From positions 10,434,350 to 10,498,349 of the forward strand of contig CM040452.1 of assembly GCA_022749755.1 (NCBI GenBank): a stretch of DNA of 64,000 nt, in the 5' to 3' direction. The notes beneath the pieces are model-generated. The model did no database searches. It worked only from the letters and a program-made list of their open reading frames with translations, and was not told the DNA's origin. Positions 31,006 through 42,915 of this stretch are shown piece after piece (position 1 is the stretch's first letter; every line of letters begins with the position of its first letter). The position numbers and the translations under genes were made by a program. The DNA is from Azadirachta indica. Its lineage: Eukaryota; Streptophyta; Magnoliopsida; Sapindales; Meliaceae.

Positions 31006-31455
31006 GTTGAACGAAAATAAGGAGAATATAAAGAAAAATCATATTGCTTCAAGGAGTTTGACCAAATCAATCCTACATTTCAAAACAAGCTTCCTAATCT
31101 TTCCATAATTTTTGGTTGACTTTCCTATTCCTGTACTGTTTTTTTTTTCTTTCTTTGTTCTTAATATTTTCTTTATCATTTCTAAAAATCTATTTCCTAG
31201 TCCTTGTGCTTTCCCAATTTGTTGCCTATCTAAATTAGTTTTATTTTACTTTTCATTGTATTTAGTAAGTTTGTATAAATTTTGACTTTTGCAACTAATT
31301 TTAATAAGAGAATTAGAGTGGAAAAAGGCTTAGTGTGAGCTCATCTAGAGAAAAGCCATAAAATTAAGTGTGAAACACGAGCGAACTTGAGTGAAACACG
31401 TGAGGGAGTGAAGTGAGAAAATTATTCTTTTGCTTTACTAACTTTGTCTTGCAGA
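30557..31455 (+). other. C2 leader
   Basis: Same plan as the C1 leader, with the duplicated GGGAGAGAAAAGCAAAG block (about 30812-30930), poly(A), poly(G) and the TTGCAG string before gag. No gene. Confidence 0.7.
30942..31004 (+). repeat. Poly(G) tract, 63 bases
   Basis: 63 uninterrupted G residues, ten more than in C1. The CA that follows the tract in C1 and C3 (GGCAGGTGTT) is absent, so the tract runs directly into GTGTTGAACG. Confidence 0.9.
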
Positions 31456-32967
31456 ATGAGTGGACAAGCAAGAAATCCACAAGGTGAAATAGATCGATTC
31501 CAAGCTTTAACCGAGTTGTTGCAAGCCATGGATAGAAAATATGGAGAGTTGGTTGATAGAATGGAGAGGCTGGAGGTTTCAACCACAAGGGGGCAGCCAC
31601 TTAATGCTCCTAATCCAACCATGCAAACTAGGCGAGTTCCGAGAAGAGCTCAATTAGATGATGGCTTTAATGATAGTGAATCGCTTGATGACAATAGAGA
31701 GAAAGAAGAGGTGAGACCGAGGGTAAGAAACAATAACAATAGCAACAGTGGGGTCAAACTGAAAATTCCACCATTTTATGGAAGAATGGATCCTGAGGCA
31801 TACTTAGATTGGGAAACGAAGATTGAATTAGTGTTTGATTGCAATGACTACACTGAATCCAAGAAGTTGAAGCTTGCCGTGGCTGTTTTTGAAGCTTATG
31901 CTATTACTTGGTGGGATGATACTAAGCAAAAGCGAAGGAGAAATAGGGAAAGGCCCATTGAAGAGTGGAGAGATCTGAAATCCATCATGCGCAAGAGATT
32001 TGTACCAAGCTACTACTATAAAGAATTGTATAATCGACTTCAAAATCTCACTCAAGGGTCTAAGAGTGTTGAGGAATACTACAAGGAGATGGAGGTAGCA
32101 ATGATAAGAGCAAATATAGAGGAAGATAATGAGGCTACAATGGCAAGATTTCTCAATGGTTTAAACAAAGAGATTTCTAATGTGGTTGAATTGCAGCCAT
32201 ATATGGAGCTAGAAGACTTGCTTCACCTTGCATTGAAGGTTGAGAAGCAACTGGAAAAGAGAGGTCGTACAAGTCAGTTTTCCTCCTATACTTCTTCATT
32301 CAAATCAAATTGGAGGAAAGATGATAAGGCTTCATCATCCAAGCCTAAAATCGAATCCAACGAGTTTCCCAAAACATCCAACTCAAGCAAAGACAAGGGT
32401 AAGCTTGATTCTACTACTAACACCAGAAATATTAAATGTTTTAAATGTCAAGGTATAGGACATTACAAGCGGGATTGCCCAAATCAAAGAACCATATTCA
32501 TGCTTGAGGGAGAGTACTATTCGGCCAGTGAAGAGGAGAATGAACAAGAGACGATGCCAACTCTTGAAGATGCAAGTGATGAAAAAGGGGATGAGCAATT
32601 TACTATGGCGGAAAATGGTAAGGCTCTTGTATCAAGAAGAGTTTTGAATATGCAAGCCCAACAAGAAGAATGCGATCAAAGAGAGAATCTCTTCCATACT
32701 AGGTGCCTTGTAAAGGATAGGGTTTGTGATGTGATAGTTGATGGTGGCAGTGTAACTAATGTTGCTAGTACTACTCTTGTAGAAAAGTTGGTGTTACCTA
32801 CTTTAAAACATCCACATCCTTACAAGTTGAAGTGGCTTAATGATTGTGGGGAAATTAGGGTGACAAAGCAAGTTCTTGTTGCCTTCAAAATAGGCAAGTA
32901 TAGAGATGAGTTGTTGTTTGATGTAGTGCCCATGCATGCTGGTCATCTTTTGTTGGGACGCCCTTGA
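31456..32967 (+). pseudogene. C2 gag and protease (one nonsense codon)
   Basis: Start ATG 31456. It matches C1 gag-protease almost residue for residue; the visible change is Ser to Pro in QTRRVPRRA, where C3 also has Pro, so C1 carries the derived state. The zinc knuckle CFKCQGIGHYKRDC and the protease motif VDGGSVTNVAS are intact. The TGA at 32965-32967 after LLGRP is shared with C1, showing that it predates the duplication. Reading continues openly downstream. Confidence 0.88.
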
Positions 32968-35900
32968 CAATTTGACAAAAGCGTGTTACATAATGGTTTT
33001 ACAAATCATTATACTTTTGAGAAGGATGGGAAGAAAATTACTCTTGTACCACTTTCACCTAAAGAAGTTTATGAGGGTGAGCTTAGAAGAATGCAAAGTC
33101 AGAAAGAAAACAAGAGTGAGGAGAAAAGAGTGAGTGAAGTTGTAACAAAGGAGGGTAAGTTTTCAAAAGAAAAGAGTGGCAAAAATAATGAGAAAGAAAA
33201 AAAAGTGAGTTCGAATGGAGAGGGGCAGAATTCAAATGAGGGAAAAAGAGTGGAGGAAAAAGAAACAATTGAGTGTGAAAAGAAACAAGTGAGCTTTTAT
33301 GCAAAAAGGAGTGATATTAGGGCGGCTTGGTTTTCCAACAAAAGTATACTTGTACTTATGTACAAGGAACTTTACTTAAACACTAATGAACTTAATACTT
33401 CTTTGCCTACTGCATTTGTTTCTCTTTTACAGGCTTATGAAGATGTTTTTCCCGAAGAGGTGCCCAATGAATTGCTGCCCATTAGGGGTATCGAGCATCA
33501 GATCGATTTTATTCCTGGAGCTTTAATTCCAAATAAATCAGCCTATAGGAGTAATCCTGAGGAGACAAAGGAGCTTCAAAGGCAAGTTGAGGAGTTGTTA
33601 ACAAAAGGATATGTTAGAGAAAGTATGAGTCCATGTGCTGTTCCTGTTCTATTGGTACCTAAGAAAGATGGCTCTTGGCGTATGTGTATTGATTGTCGTG
33701 CAATTAATAACATTACGGTAAAGTATCGCCATCCTATTCCTAGGCTAGATGATATGCTTGATGAATTATATGGTTCTACTATCTTTAGCAAAATTGATTT
33801 GAAAAGTGGGTATCATCAAATTCGCATGAGAGAGGGTGATGAGTGGAAAAACTGCATTCAAAACAAAATATGGTCTGTATGAATGGTTAGTTATGTCTTT
33901 TGGTTTAACTAATGCACCTAGTACTTTCATAAGGCTTATGAATCATGTTTTGAAAGATTTAATTGGAAAATTTGTTGTTGTATACTTTGATGATATCCTT
34001 GTATATTCCAAAAATTCGAATGAACATGTAGAACATTTAAGGGCTGTACTTGATATTTTGAGGAAAGAAAAGTTATATGCTAACTTTAAAAAGTGTTCTT
34101 TTTGTTTAGATCGAATTGTGTTTTTAGGTTTCGTGGTAAGTGTTCAAGGCGTTGAAGTTGATGAAGAGAAGGTAAGTGCTATTAAAAATTGGCCTACTCC
34201 TAAATCGGTAAGTGAGGTAAGAAGTTTTCATGGATTGGCTAGTTTTTATAGACGGTTTATAAAAGATTTTAGCACCATTGCGGCACCCCTTACAGAGGTA
34301 ATTAAAAAGAATTATACTTTAGGTGGGACAAAGAACAAGAGCATGCATTTACTTTATTGAAAGATAAGCTTTGTAAGGCACCCATTCTTGCCTTGCCTAA
34401 CTTTGCTAATACTTTTGAACTTGAATGTGATGCATCAGGATTGGGCATTGGGGCTGTTCTTATGCAGGAAAAGAGGCCAATTGCCTACTTTAGTGAAAAG
34501 CTCCATGGCGCCTCATTGAATTATCCTACTTACGACAAAGAGCTTTATGCTTTGGTTAGAGCTTTGAAAAATTGGCAGCATTACTTATGGCCTAAGAAAT
34601 TTGTTATTCATACTGACCATCAATCTTTGAAGTTCATTAAAAGTCAAGGTAAGTTGAACAAACGACATGCCAAATGGGTCGAATTTATTGAGACTTTTCC
34701 CTATGTGATTAAATACAAGCAAGGTAAAGATAATGTTGTGGCTGATGCACTTTCAAGGAGGTATACTTTACTTAATGCTTTAGATGCAAGAATGCTTGGA
34801 TTTGAACATATTAAAACTCTTTATGATGATGATATTGACTTTTCTAGCATTTTCAAAGCATGTGAGAAAGCTGCATATGGTAAGTTCTATAGAATGGATG
34901 GGTTTTTGTTTAAAGAAAATAAATTGTGCATACCTATTTGTTCTCTGAGAGAATTGCTTGTAAAAGAGTCTCATGGGGGTGGTTTAATGGGACATTTTGG
35001 CATTACAAAAACTTTAGACACTTTAGATGAATACTTCTATTGGCCTAAAATGAAAAATGATGTGCAAAAAGTTTGTGATAGATGTGTTGTGTGCAAACAA
35101 GCTAAATCTAAAGTTTTAAATCAAGGTTTGTATATACTCCTTTACCTGTTTCTAGTGAACCTTGGACTAATATTTCCATGGATTTTGTTTTGGGTTTACC
35201 TAGATCGAAAAAGGGAAAAGATTCTATTTTTGTAGTGGTTGATAGGTTTTCCAAGATGTCACATTTTATACCTTGTAATAAAACTGATGATGCCACTAAT
35301 ATTGCAAATCTGTTCTTAGGGAAGTATTGCGTTTGCATGGCATTCCAAAAACTATAGTTAGTGATAGAGATGTGAAGTTTCTAAGTCATTTTTGGAAAGT
35401 TTTGTGGAGTAAATTGGGTACTACATTGTTATATTCTACTACTTGTCACCCACAAACTGATAGTCAAACAGAAGTTATGAATAGGACTTTGGGAACTTTG
35501 TTGCGTGCTATTGTCCAAAAGAATTTGAAGAATTGGGAAGAGTGCATTCCATTTGTTGAATTCGCATATAATAGAGTTGTGCATTCTACTACTGGTTTTT
35601 CACCATTTGAAATTGTTTATGGTTTTAACCCACTAACCCCTTTGGATTTAGTTCCTTTACCTTGTGATGAAAGAACTAGCTTAGATGGGAAAACAAAGGC
35701 AGAATTGGTGAGAAAACTACACGCAGATGTGCGTAAGAACATTGAAAAGAAGAATCAACAAATTACAAGCCAAGTAAACAAAGGACGAAGGCGCGTTGTA
35801 TTCGAGCCTGGTGATTGGGTTTGGGTACATATGCGAAAGGAAAGGTTTCCAACTTAAAGGAAGTCAAAGCTACATCCAAGAGGAGATGGTCCCTTTCAAG

Positions 35901-36045
35901 TTGTTGAGAAGATCAATGATAATGCCTATAAATTGGATCTTCCTGGTAAGTATACTGTGAATGCAACTTTTAATGTGGCTGATCTTTCTCCTTTTGATGT
36001 AGATGGTGAAGATTCGTGGACGAATCATCTTGAAGAGCGAGGGAA
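32968..36045 (+). pseudogene. C2 pol: RT, RNase H, integrase (several frameshifts)
   Basis: The same domains as C1 pol. RT is intact to RMREGDEWK, where one extra A near 33850 shifts the frame; RT then continues at 33836-34360 with YFDD intact (33983-33994). A missing T near 34318 shifts again before RNase H (34357-35235). A TA insertion near 35134 and a missing T near 35316 break integrase between CKQAKSK and [13 protein letters not shown]. The third DDE residue is present (QTEVMNR). The TAA after KERFPT (35855-35857) is shared with C1. The last segment (35933-36157) runs through the polypurine tract into LTR3 and stops at a TAA inside it. Most private changes are single-base homopolymer indels, which could be real or assembly errors. 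Confidence 0.87.
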
Positions 36046-36896
36046 TGATGCAAATACGGATGGACACAAGAGCAATGATCCAATTCAGCTACCTAATGGT
36101 CCCGTTACAAGAGCAAGAATGAAGAAATTCAAAGATGCATTGAATGGGATGATTTAAGGTTTTTGGGATGATCTTACAACAATTCAAGAGTGTAAGAAAG
36201 AGTCAAATATCAAGCTTGGACTTCAAGACAATAATCAGAGCTTGGTAACATTGACACAAGTATAAGAAGGCAAAACCTGAAGATTAAAGCTTCCACGGAA
36301 TTCAACTTCTCAAATTTGTATAAGAGCATATTCGAACGATGCCTCAAGGCTAAGCAAGCATGTTCAAGTTCTTTTAATTGCAGTTCGAATCAGATCGTCA
36401 TCATGATGCAAGTTTCGGATTCCATGTGCCAGTTTGGGCTAAATTGCTGTTCAAGCCCATCATCTATTTTAGTCTTATTTATAAACATATATTTATAATT
36501 TGTTATGTGTTTGGGCTGTTAATGGCAATTATTAAGCCCAAATTCAGTTTATTTTATTTTAAATTAGAATAAGTTTAATTTTGTGGCCAAACACTCTAAT
36601 TAGGGTTACTTATCCCTTGTACCCTTATATATCCAGCCACATGCTCCCATGGAGGGGGAATTACTTTTTTTTTTGAATGAAATTAAATTGAGAGTGTTTT
36701 CTCTTATTTTGATTCTTGCTTGAATCAAGGTTCTTACAATCAAAGCTAATTACTTTGAGGGTATTTATTCTAAGGTTCTATTTCACAAGTTGAAATTGGG
36801 TTGCAGACTTAGGTGAAATGATTTAGCTTTCCAAGAAGTTGCTTCCATGCGTAAAGATATTGGGTCTCAAGTTTAATATACTTGGGGTTCGTATCA
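36046..36896 (+). repeat. Family-C LTR3
   Basis: 851 bp. It ends GGGGTTCGTATCA and is followed by the target duplication CTTCT. In-frame TAA codons (GATTTAAGG and GTATAAGAAG) interrupt the integrase tail; LTR2 shares them and LTR1 does not. Confidence 0.92.
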
Positions 36897-36901
36897 CTTC
36901 T

Positions 36902-37038
36902 CATCTTAAAATTGCCACTGAAATTTTGATTAGGAGTGTGCGAATGTGAAAATATTTGAGTGCTTAAACACGAGAGTGAGTGAAAACACGTGAGAGAGTG
37001 CTTATGAGGTTTCTAACTTTGTTTTGCAGATTTTAAAT
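36902..37038 (+). other. B2 leader, right part
   Basis: Resumes as CATCTTAAAATTGCC, matching B1 at about 17113, and ends CTAACTTTGTTTTGCAG before gag. Confidence 0.8.
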
Positions 37039-38715
37039 ATGTCTTACAATCAAGAAGAAAATTCAACCTCGAGGGTACAACAACCAAGCACCCTGAACCT
37101 ACAATTGCAGGCATTATTGGGGGAGATGAGACGAATGACGAGGCCTGAGTTAGAACCAATCCATGAGAGGATAGATAGGTTGGAAGAAGAGACATCAAGA
37201 GGGTAACATCAACGCTCTTCCTTTAGACAACCACTTAGGCAAGTGCAACCAAGGGTACAATGGGGTAATGTTGAGGATGATGAGGAGTTAAATGAATCAC
37301 CAATGAACCGGGGCAGAAATTTGCATAGTTACGGGAATAGAGAAGTTAGGTTAGGTAGAACTAAGTTGCATGATGATTTAGGAAGTATTAAGGTGAAAAT
37401 TCCATCATTCTAAGGTAGAAACGATAGTGAAGCTTATTTAGAGTGAGAGAAGAAAATAGAGATGGTTTTCGATTGTCACAACTACTCCGAAATCAAAAAG
37501 GTAAAACTTGCGGCCATTGAATTTACTGATTATGCTATTATTTGGTGGGATCAATTATTGAAGGATAGAAGAAGAAATCAGGAACATCCTGTTGAAACGT
37601 GGGACGAGATGAAGACAATAATGAGAAGACGTTTCATTCCAAGCTACTACCATCGGGAGTTGTTCAACAAATTGCAGCGTCTAACCCAAGGATCTAAAAA
37701 CGTAGATGAATACCACAAAGAGATGGAAGTTGCTATGATCCGAGCAAATGTAGAGGAGGATAGAGAAGCTACTATGGCTAGATTTTTACATGATTTAAAT
37801 TGTGAGATCGCAGACGTGGTAGAGATACAACATTATGTAGAGTTGACAGATATGGTACACCAAGCCATCAAAGTTGAGCAGCAATTGAAGCGAAGAAACA
37901 TGGCTAGGAGAGGAGCAAGTACGACTACTACAAACTTATGGAGATCAACTCTTAAACGGCAGGAATTTCCATTAATAAAGTCTAATTCTGAAGCTTTTAA
38001 GGATGCTAAACAAGTTGTGCCACAAAAATAAGGTAACATTAAATCCACCGCTTCTAGAAATCCTGACATTAAGTGTTTTAAATGTCAAGGCAGGGGTCAT
38101 ATAGCTAGCCAATGCCCAAATAAAAGGGTAATGGTGATCAATGCTCAAGGGAAGATTGAGTCGGAAGGAGAAGAAGAAGACAAAATAGAAGACATGTCAT
38201 CTTGTGAAGATAACTACGAAGGGCAATATGTTGCGGAAGGAGAATTATTAGTGGCAAGACGAGCTCTTAGCTCAAAGAATAAAGAAGAAGAAAATGATCA
38301 GCGGGAAAACTTGTTTTATACTCGGTGTTTCATCAACAACAAAGTTTGCAGCGTTATAATTGATGGAGGAAGTTGCACCAACGTGGCCAGCACTGAATTA
38401 GTGGAGAAATTGTCTTTACCTAGCATGAAACATCCACGACCGTACCGGCTTCAATGGTTAAACAATTGTGGAGAAATCAAGATAACAAAATAAGTGTTAG
38501 TGGCATTTTCTATTGGCAAGTATGAGGATGAGGTCCTTTGTGACGTGATTCCTATGCACGCTTGTCACATTCTATTGGGCAGACCATGGCAGTACAATCG
38601 ACGAGTCACATATGACGGTTTCACCAATAAATACTATTTTACCATCAAAAGGCAACCTATATCACTTGTACCATTGACTCCAAAACAAGTTCTCGAAGAC
38701 CAATTAAAGATGTAA
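37039..38715 (+). pseudogene. B2 gag and protease (broken)
   Basis: Start ATG 37039 (MSYNQEENSTSRVQQ). A TAA at 37204-37206 and further stops at about 37411 and 37446 break the N-terminal half. The gag core at 37462-38031 is open (VFDCHNYSEIKKVKLAAIEF, LTQGSKNVDEYHKEMEVAMIRA). TAA 38029-38031 precedes the nucleocapsid; B1 and B4 carry the same stop. The zinc knuckle CFKCQGRGHIASQC is intact (38073-38115). Protease has IIDGGSCTNVAS; a TAA at 38491-38493 (shared with B4) splits it, and LLGRPWQYNRRV follows. A TAA at 38713-38715 ends it, shared with B1. Confidence 0.86.
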
Positions 38716-41643
38716 AAAGCAAGTGAAAAGAAAAAAGAAAACGAGAAAGGCAAAAATGTGAAAGAGAGTGAGAGGAAAAAAAAGAGAGAGAGTTGCAACA
38801 TTGATGTGTGAGAGAGAGGGAAAAATACAATTTTATTGAAAAAAAAAAGTGATATCAAGAGAGCTTTATTTTCACAACAGCCCCTTATAGTACTTATGTA
38901 CAAGGAGGCCTTTTTGTGTACTAACGATTTTGTCAGATCCTTGCCGAGCAATGTTATGTTTCTTTTGCAGGAATTCGAAGATGTCTTTCCTGAAGAGGTG
39001 CCCCCAGTTTACCTCCAATTCGAAGAATTGAACATCAAATTGATTTTATTCCCGGTGCAATAATTTCGAACCAATCAGTTTATCGAAGTAATCCCGAGAA
39101 AACAAAGGAACTTCAACAACAAGTTAATGAGCTGATGGAGAAAGGGTATGTTAGAGAAAGCATGAGTCTTTGTGCGGTTTCGGTGCTACTAGTGCCTAAG
39201 AAAGATGAGACATGGAGGATGTGTGTTGATTGCCGACCTGTTAACAATATTACGGTAAAGTATCGACATCCTATTCCTCGATTAGATGATATGTTAGATG
39301 AATTGCATGGATCTTGTGTGTTTTCTAAAATTGATCTTAAAAGTGGATACCATCAAATTAGGATGAAAGAAGGGGATGAGTGGAAAACTACATTTAAAAT
39401 AAAATATGATTTGTATGAATAGTTAGTTATGCCTTTTGGGTTAACTAATGCACCTAATACTTTCATGAGACTTATGAACCATGTTTTGCTTGCTTTCATT
39501 GGCAAATTCATAGTAGTTTATTTTGACGATATCTTGATTTATAGTAAAAACTTTAATCATCATGTTGAACATTTAAAACTTGTTTTAGAAGTTTTAAGGA
39601 AAGAAAAGCTATTTGCTAATTTTAAGAAATGTACATTTTGCACGGATAAGCTTGTGTTTCTTGGTTTTGTTGCAAGTACTAAAGGGATTGAGGTTGATGA
39701 GGAGAAGTTGAAGGCAATTCAAGAATGGCCAATGCCTACTTTAACGAATCAAGTAAGAAGCTTTCATGGATTGATCAGTTTTTATCGGCGTTTTGTACGA
39801 GATTTTAGTAGCATAGCTGCACCTTTAACCGAAGTCATCAAGAAGAATGTTCCGTTCAAGTGGGGAAAAGAGCAAGAAAAGGCATTCAAATTTATCAAAG
39901 AAAAATTGACTAATGCACCTTTACTTGTTTTACCTAACTTTACTAAAACATTTGAGATAGAGTGTGATGCTTCAGGTACAAGGATTGGAGGCATACTATG
40001 CAAGAAGGAAGACCGATTGCGTACTTTAGTGAGAAATTAAATGGCGCGGCTTTAAGCTATCCCACTTACGACAAAGAATTGTATGTATTGGTTCGAACTC
40101 TAGAAACTTGGCAGCATTATCTTTGGCCCAATGAGTTTGTGATTCATACGGATCATGAATAAAGGCGTAGCACAAATTAAACAAACGTCATGCCAAATGG
40201 GTAGATTTCACTGAGACATTTCCTTATTTGATCAAATACAAACAAGGCAAAGAAAATATAGTTGCTGATGCACTATCACATAGGTACGCTTTACTTTCAA
40301 CTCTTGATGCTAAATTGCTTGGATTTGAGTACATTAAGGAGTTGTATATAACAGACTCTAATTTTTGTGAATTGTTTAAGAATTTCCCTAAGGGAGCATG
40401 TGGGAAGTTCTATTTGCATGATGGTTTCCTACTTCGAGAAAATAAATTGTGTGTTCCATATTCATCTTTGCGTGAATTACTTGTTCGAGAAGCACACGGT
40501 GGTGGTTTGATGGGTCACTTTGGCGTAGCTAAAACTTTACACATATTGCATGAACATTTCTTTTGGCCGCACATGAAACGTGACATAGAAAGGGTTTGTG
40601 CGAGATGCATTACTTGTAAACAAGCTAAGTCTAGGCAAAAACCACATAGATTGTATACACCACTTCCTATTCTTAGTGTGCCTTAGGTCGATATTTGTAT
40701 TGATTTTGTTTTGGGATTACCTAGGACAAAGAGGGAGAGAGACTCAGTTTTTGTCGTTGTTGATAGATTTTCTAAGATGGCACATTTTATTGCATGTCAT
40801 AAAACTGATGATGCATCACATATAGCTGATTTGTTTTTCAATGAAATTGTTAGGTTGCATGTAATGCCTAAAACTATTGTCTCAGATCGAGACACAAAGT
40901 TCTTAAGTTACTTTTAGAAGACATTGTGAGGAAAGTTGGGAACTAAATTATCATTTTCTACTACTTGTCACCCACAAACAAATGGTCAAACCGAAGTAGT
41001 AAATAGGACATTGTCTACTTTGTTGCATACTATCATACAAAAGAATTTGAAAACTTAGGAAGATTGCTTGCCGCATGTTGAATTTGTTTTTAATCGTTGT
41101 GTTCATTCTGCAACTAAGTTTTCACCTTTTGAAATTGTTTGTACTTTTAATCCACTAACTCTTTTGGATTTAACTCCTTTACCTATGAATGAGTGCGTTA
41201 ATTTAGATGGCAAGAAGAAATCTGATTTCATTAAGCAGATTCATGAAAAAGCAAGGCAACACATAGAACAACGAACGAAACAATATGCCAAGCAAGCCAA
41301 TAAGGGGCGCAAGAAGGTTGTCTTTAAACCAGAAGATTTGGTTTGGTTACACATGAGAAAGGAGCATTTTCCTGAGCAAAGATGTTCTAAACATCTGCCA
41401 AGGGGAAATGGCCCATTTCGAGTAGTGGAACGCATCAATGACAATGCCTACAAACTTGATCTATTAGGCGAGTATAGGGTTAATACAACCTTTAATGTTT
41501 CTGACTTATCTCCTTTTGATGTAAGTAGCGATTTGAGGACAAATCCTTTTCAAGAGGGGGAGAATGATGCAAACGAAGTTGTGCAACCATGTAAACAAGA
41601 GGAGAAACTCTCACATAAGATTAGAGACACTCGATTACAGTAG
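38716..41643 (+). pseudogene. B2 pol: RT, RNase H, integrase and LTR-encoded tail (broken)
   Basis: A Lys/Glu-rich linker leads to RT (39135-40000) with MCVDCRPVNNITVKYRH, an intact YFDD box ([13 protein letters not shown]) and [14 protein letters not shown] replaces Trp at 39420-39422. A frameshift near 39995 (missing base in GGCATACTATGCAAG) breaks RNase H, and a deletion near 40158 removes part of the DHESLK segment. Integrase (40228-41643) has [33 protein letters not shown] and [13 protein letters not shown], with stops at about 40684, 40915 and 41058. The C-terminal stretch [15 protein letters not shown] continues through the polypurine tract CAAGAGGGGGAGAA into the 3' LTR ([15 protein letters not shown]) and stops at TAG 41641-41643. 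Confidence 0.87.
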
Positions 41644-42371
41644 TTATATGATTTGTTAAGCATGCCGAGTGGACCGATTACAAGAGCTAGAGCTAAGACA
41701 TTGGAAAGTGCCTTAAATTGACTAATTAAAAAGATCTGTGATTCAAATACAATTCAAGATACACGTCTTGAAGAATTAGGCTCAGTGAACATCATTTAAG
41801 CGATCGGAGTCCAAGAAGATTAATATGAAAATGTTCGAAAATTATAATCCTTATGTAATTTTAAAAATCTTAAAATGACGTAATCACTTACATCATACAC
41901 ATTCGACGTCATTGCTTACGTCATATATATATGATGTCATTGCTTACGTTTTCATATTTGAAATTTGTAGGTTTTAAAAGTTATAAAGTTTGAATTTATT
42001 TTTGTCAAATTGTTAGATAGGATTGATAACCTAACTTTTGACATTTTCCTTTTGTATTTACCTATAAAAAGACTTTCATTTCTTGAAATGAAACAAACAA
42101 TTTTGAGTGTTAAATTATTTCTTATAAGTTCTTGTTCTTGAGCTCTTTAAGTTTAATTTCTTTTGGCATTCAAAACAACCAAACTTATCATCTAGATTCT
42201 TAAGTATTTTCTTAAGGATTCTTGACGTGGCGTTTGAGTAAATCATAGTCTTGGTTCTTATCTATATAGGTATCGGGTCAAGTCTTTATAAACTTGCGTC
42301 TTGGGGAAATCTTGAGGTTTTTTACTATTTCGATGTTGGGTTTCGTTATGATATTGGCGAGGTTCGTATCA
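41565..42371 (+). repeat. B2 3' LTR
   Basis: 807 bp, TGATGCAAACGAAG...GGTTCGTATCA, then the target duplication GGAAG. A TATA box (TATAAAA) is at 42063-42069. It carries the best-preserved cluster of TGACGT half-sites among the B LTRs. Confidence 0.92.
41905..41923 (-). promoter_or_regulatory. as-1/ocs-like TGACG pair in B2 3' LTR
   Basis: On the minus strand TGACGTAAGCAATGACGTC: two TGACG motifs in the spacing of the as-1 element of plant viral and T-DNA promoters, which TGA-type bZIP factors bind. It lies about 140 bp upstream of the TATA box. Another TGACGTAA is at about 41876, and decayed copies flank it (TGATGTCA about 41933). Confidence 0.5.
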
Positions 42372-42915
42372 GGAAGATTGCTTGCCGCATGTTGAATTTG
42401 CTTATAATCGTTGTGTTCATTCTGCCACTAAGTTTTCACCTTTTGAAATTGTTTATGGTTTTAATCCACTAACTCCTTTGGATTTAACTCCTTTACCTAT
42501 GAATGAGAGCATTAATTTAGATAATAAGAAGAAATCTGATTTCATTAAGCAGATTCATGAGAAAGCAAGGCAACACATAAAACAACGAACGAAACAATAT
42601 GCCAAGTAAACCAATAAGGGATGCAAGAAGGTTATCTTTAAAACAGGAGATTTGGTTTGGTTACATATGAGGAAGGAGCGTTTTCCTGAGCAAAGATGTT
42701 CTAAACTTCTACGAAGGGGAAATGGCTCATTTCGAGTAGTGGAGCGCATCAATGACAATGCCTACAAACTTGAACTACCAGGCGAGTATAGGGTTAGTAC
42801 AACCTTTAATGTTTTTGACTTATCTCCTTTTGATGTAGGTAGCGATTTGAGGACAAATCCTTTTCAAAAGGGGGAGAATGATGCAAACGAAGTTGTGCAA
42901 CCATGTAAACAATAG
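42372..42915 (+). pseudogene. B1 integrase, C-terminal part
   Basis: Continuation of B1 integrase after B2, starting with the duplicated GGAAG. It has [37 protein letters not shown] and [14 protein letters not shown], the post-core region of gypsy integrase. A TAA at 42607-42609 (Gln position) breaks it. The frame from 42652 passes the polypurine tract (AAAAGGGGGAGAA) into the LTR and stops at TAG 42913-42915. Confidence 0.88.

Larger units (their letters stand above)
23344..36896 (+). mobile_element. Family-C tandem array: three LTRs, two interiors
   Basis: LTR1 (23344-24195), interior 1 (24196-29690), LTR2 (29691-30541), interior 2 (30542-36045), LTR3 (36046-36896). Only the outer ends have a target duplication: CTTCT at 23339-23343 and 36897-36901. 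None surrounds LTR2. So a single insertion was later duplicated by unequal LTR-LTR exchange. The interiors are nearly identical, even sharing a TGA for Trp after LLGRP and a TAA after KERFPT. They differ by private homopolymer indels and poly-G length. Neither interior encodes an intact polyprotein. Confidence 0.93.
22131..42371 (+). mobile_element. Element B2, nested in B1 integrase
   Basis: About 6.7 kb of its own sequence, carrying the 13.6-kb C array. LTRs are at 22131-22941 and 41565-42371. A perfect 5-bp target duplication GGAAG flanks it (22126-22130 and 42372-42376). B1 integrase reads on across the site (KAWE to [11 protein letters not shown] in related copies). The order is primer site, leader (interrupted), gag, PR, RT, RNase H, IN. 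The frame runs through the polypurine tract into the LTR. Confidence 0.93.

Noticed and set aside
41068..41643. Chromodomain at the end of B2 integrase
   Set aside because: The C-terminus shows FNVSDLSPF and then an LTR-encoded tail; no chromodomain aromatic cage pattern is visible, which is compatible with CRM.
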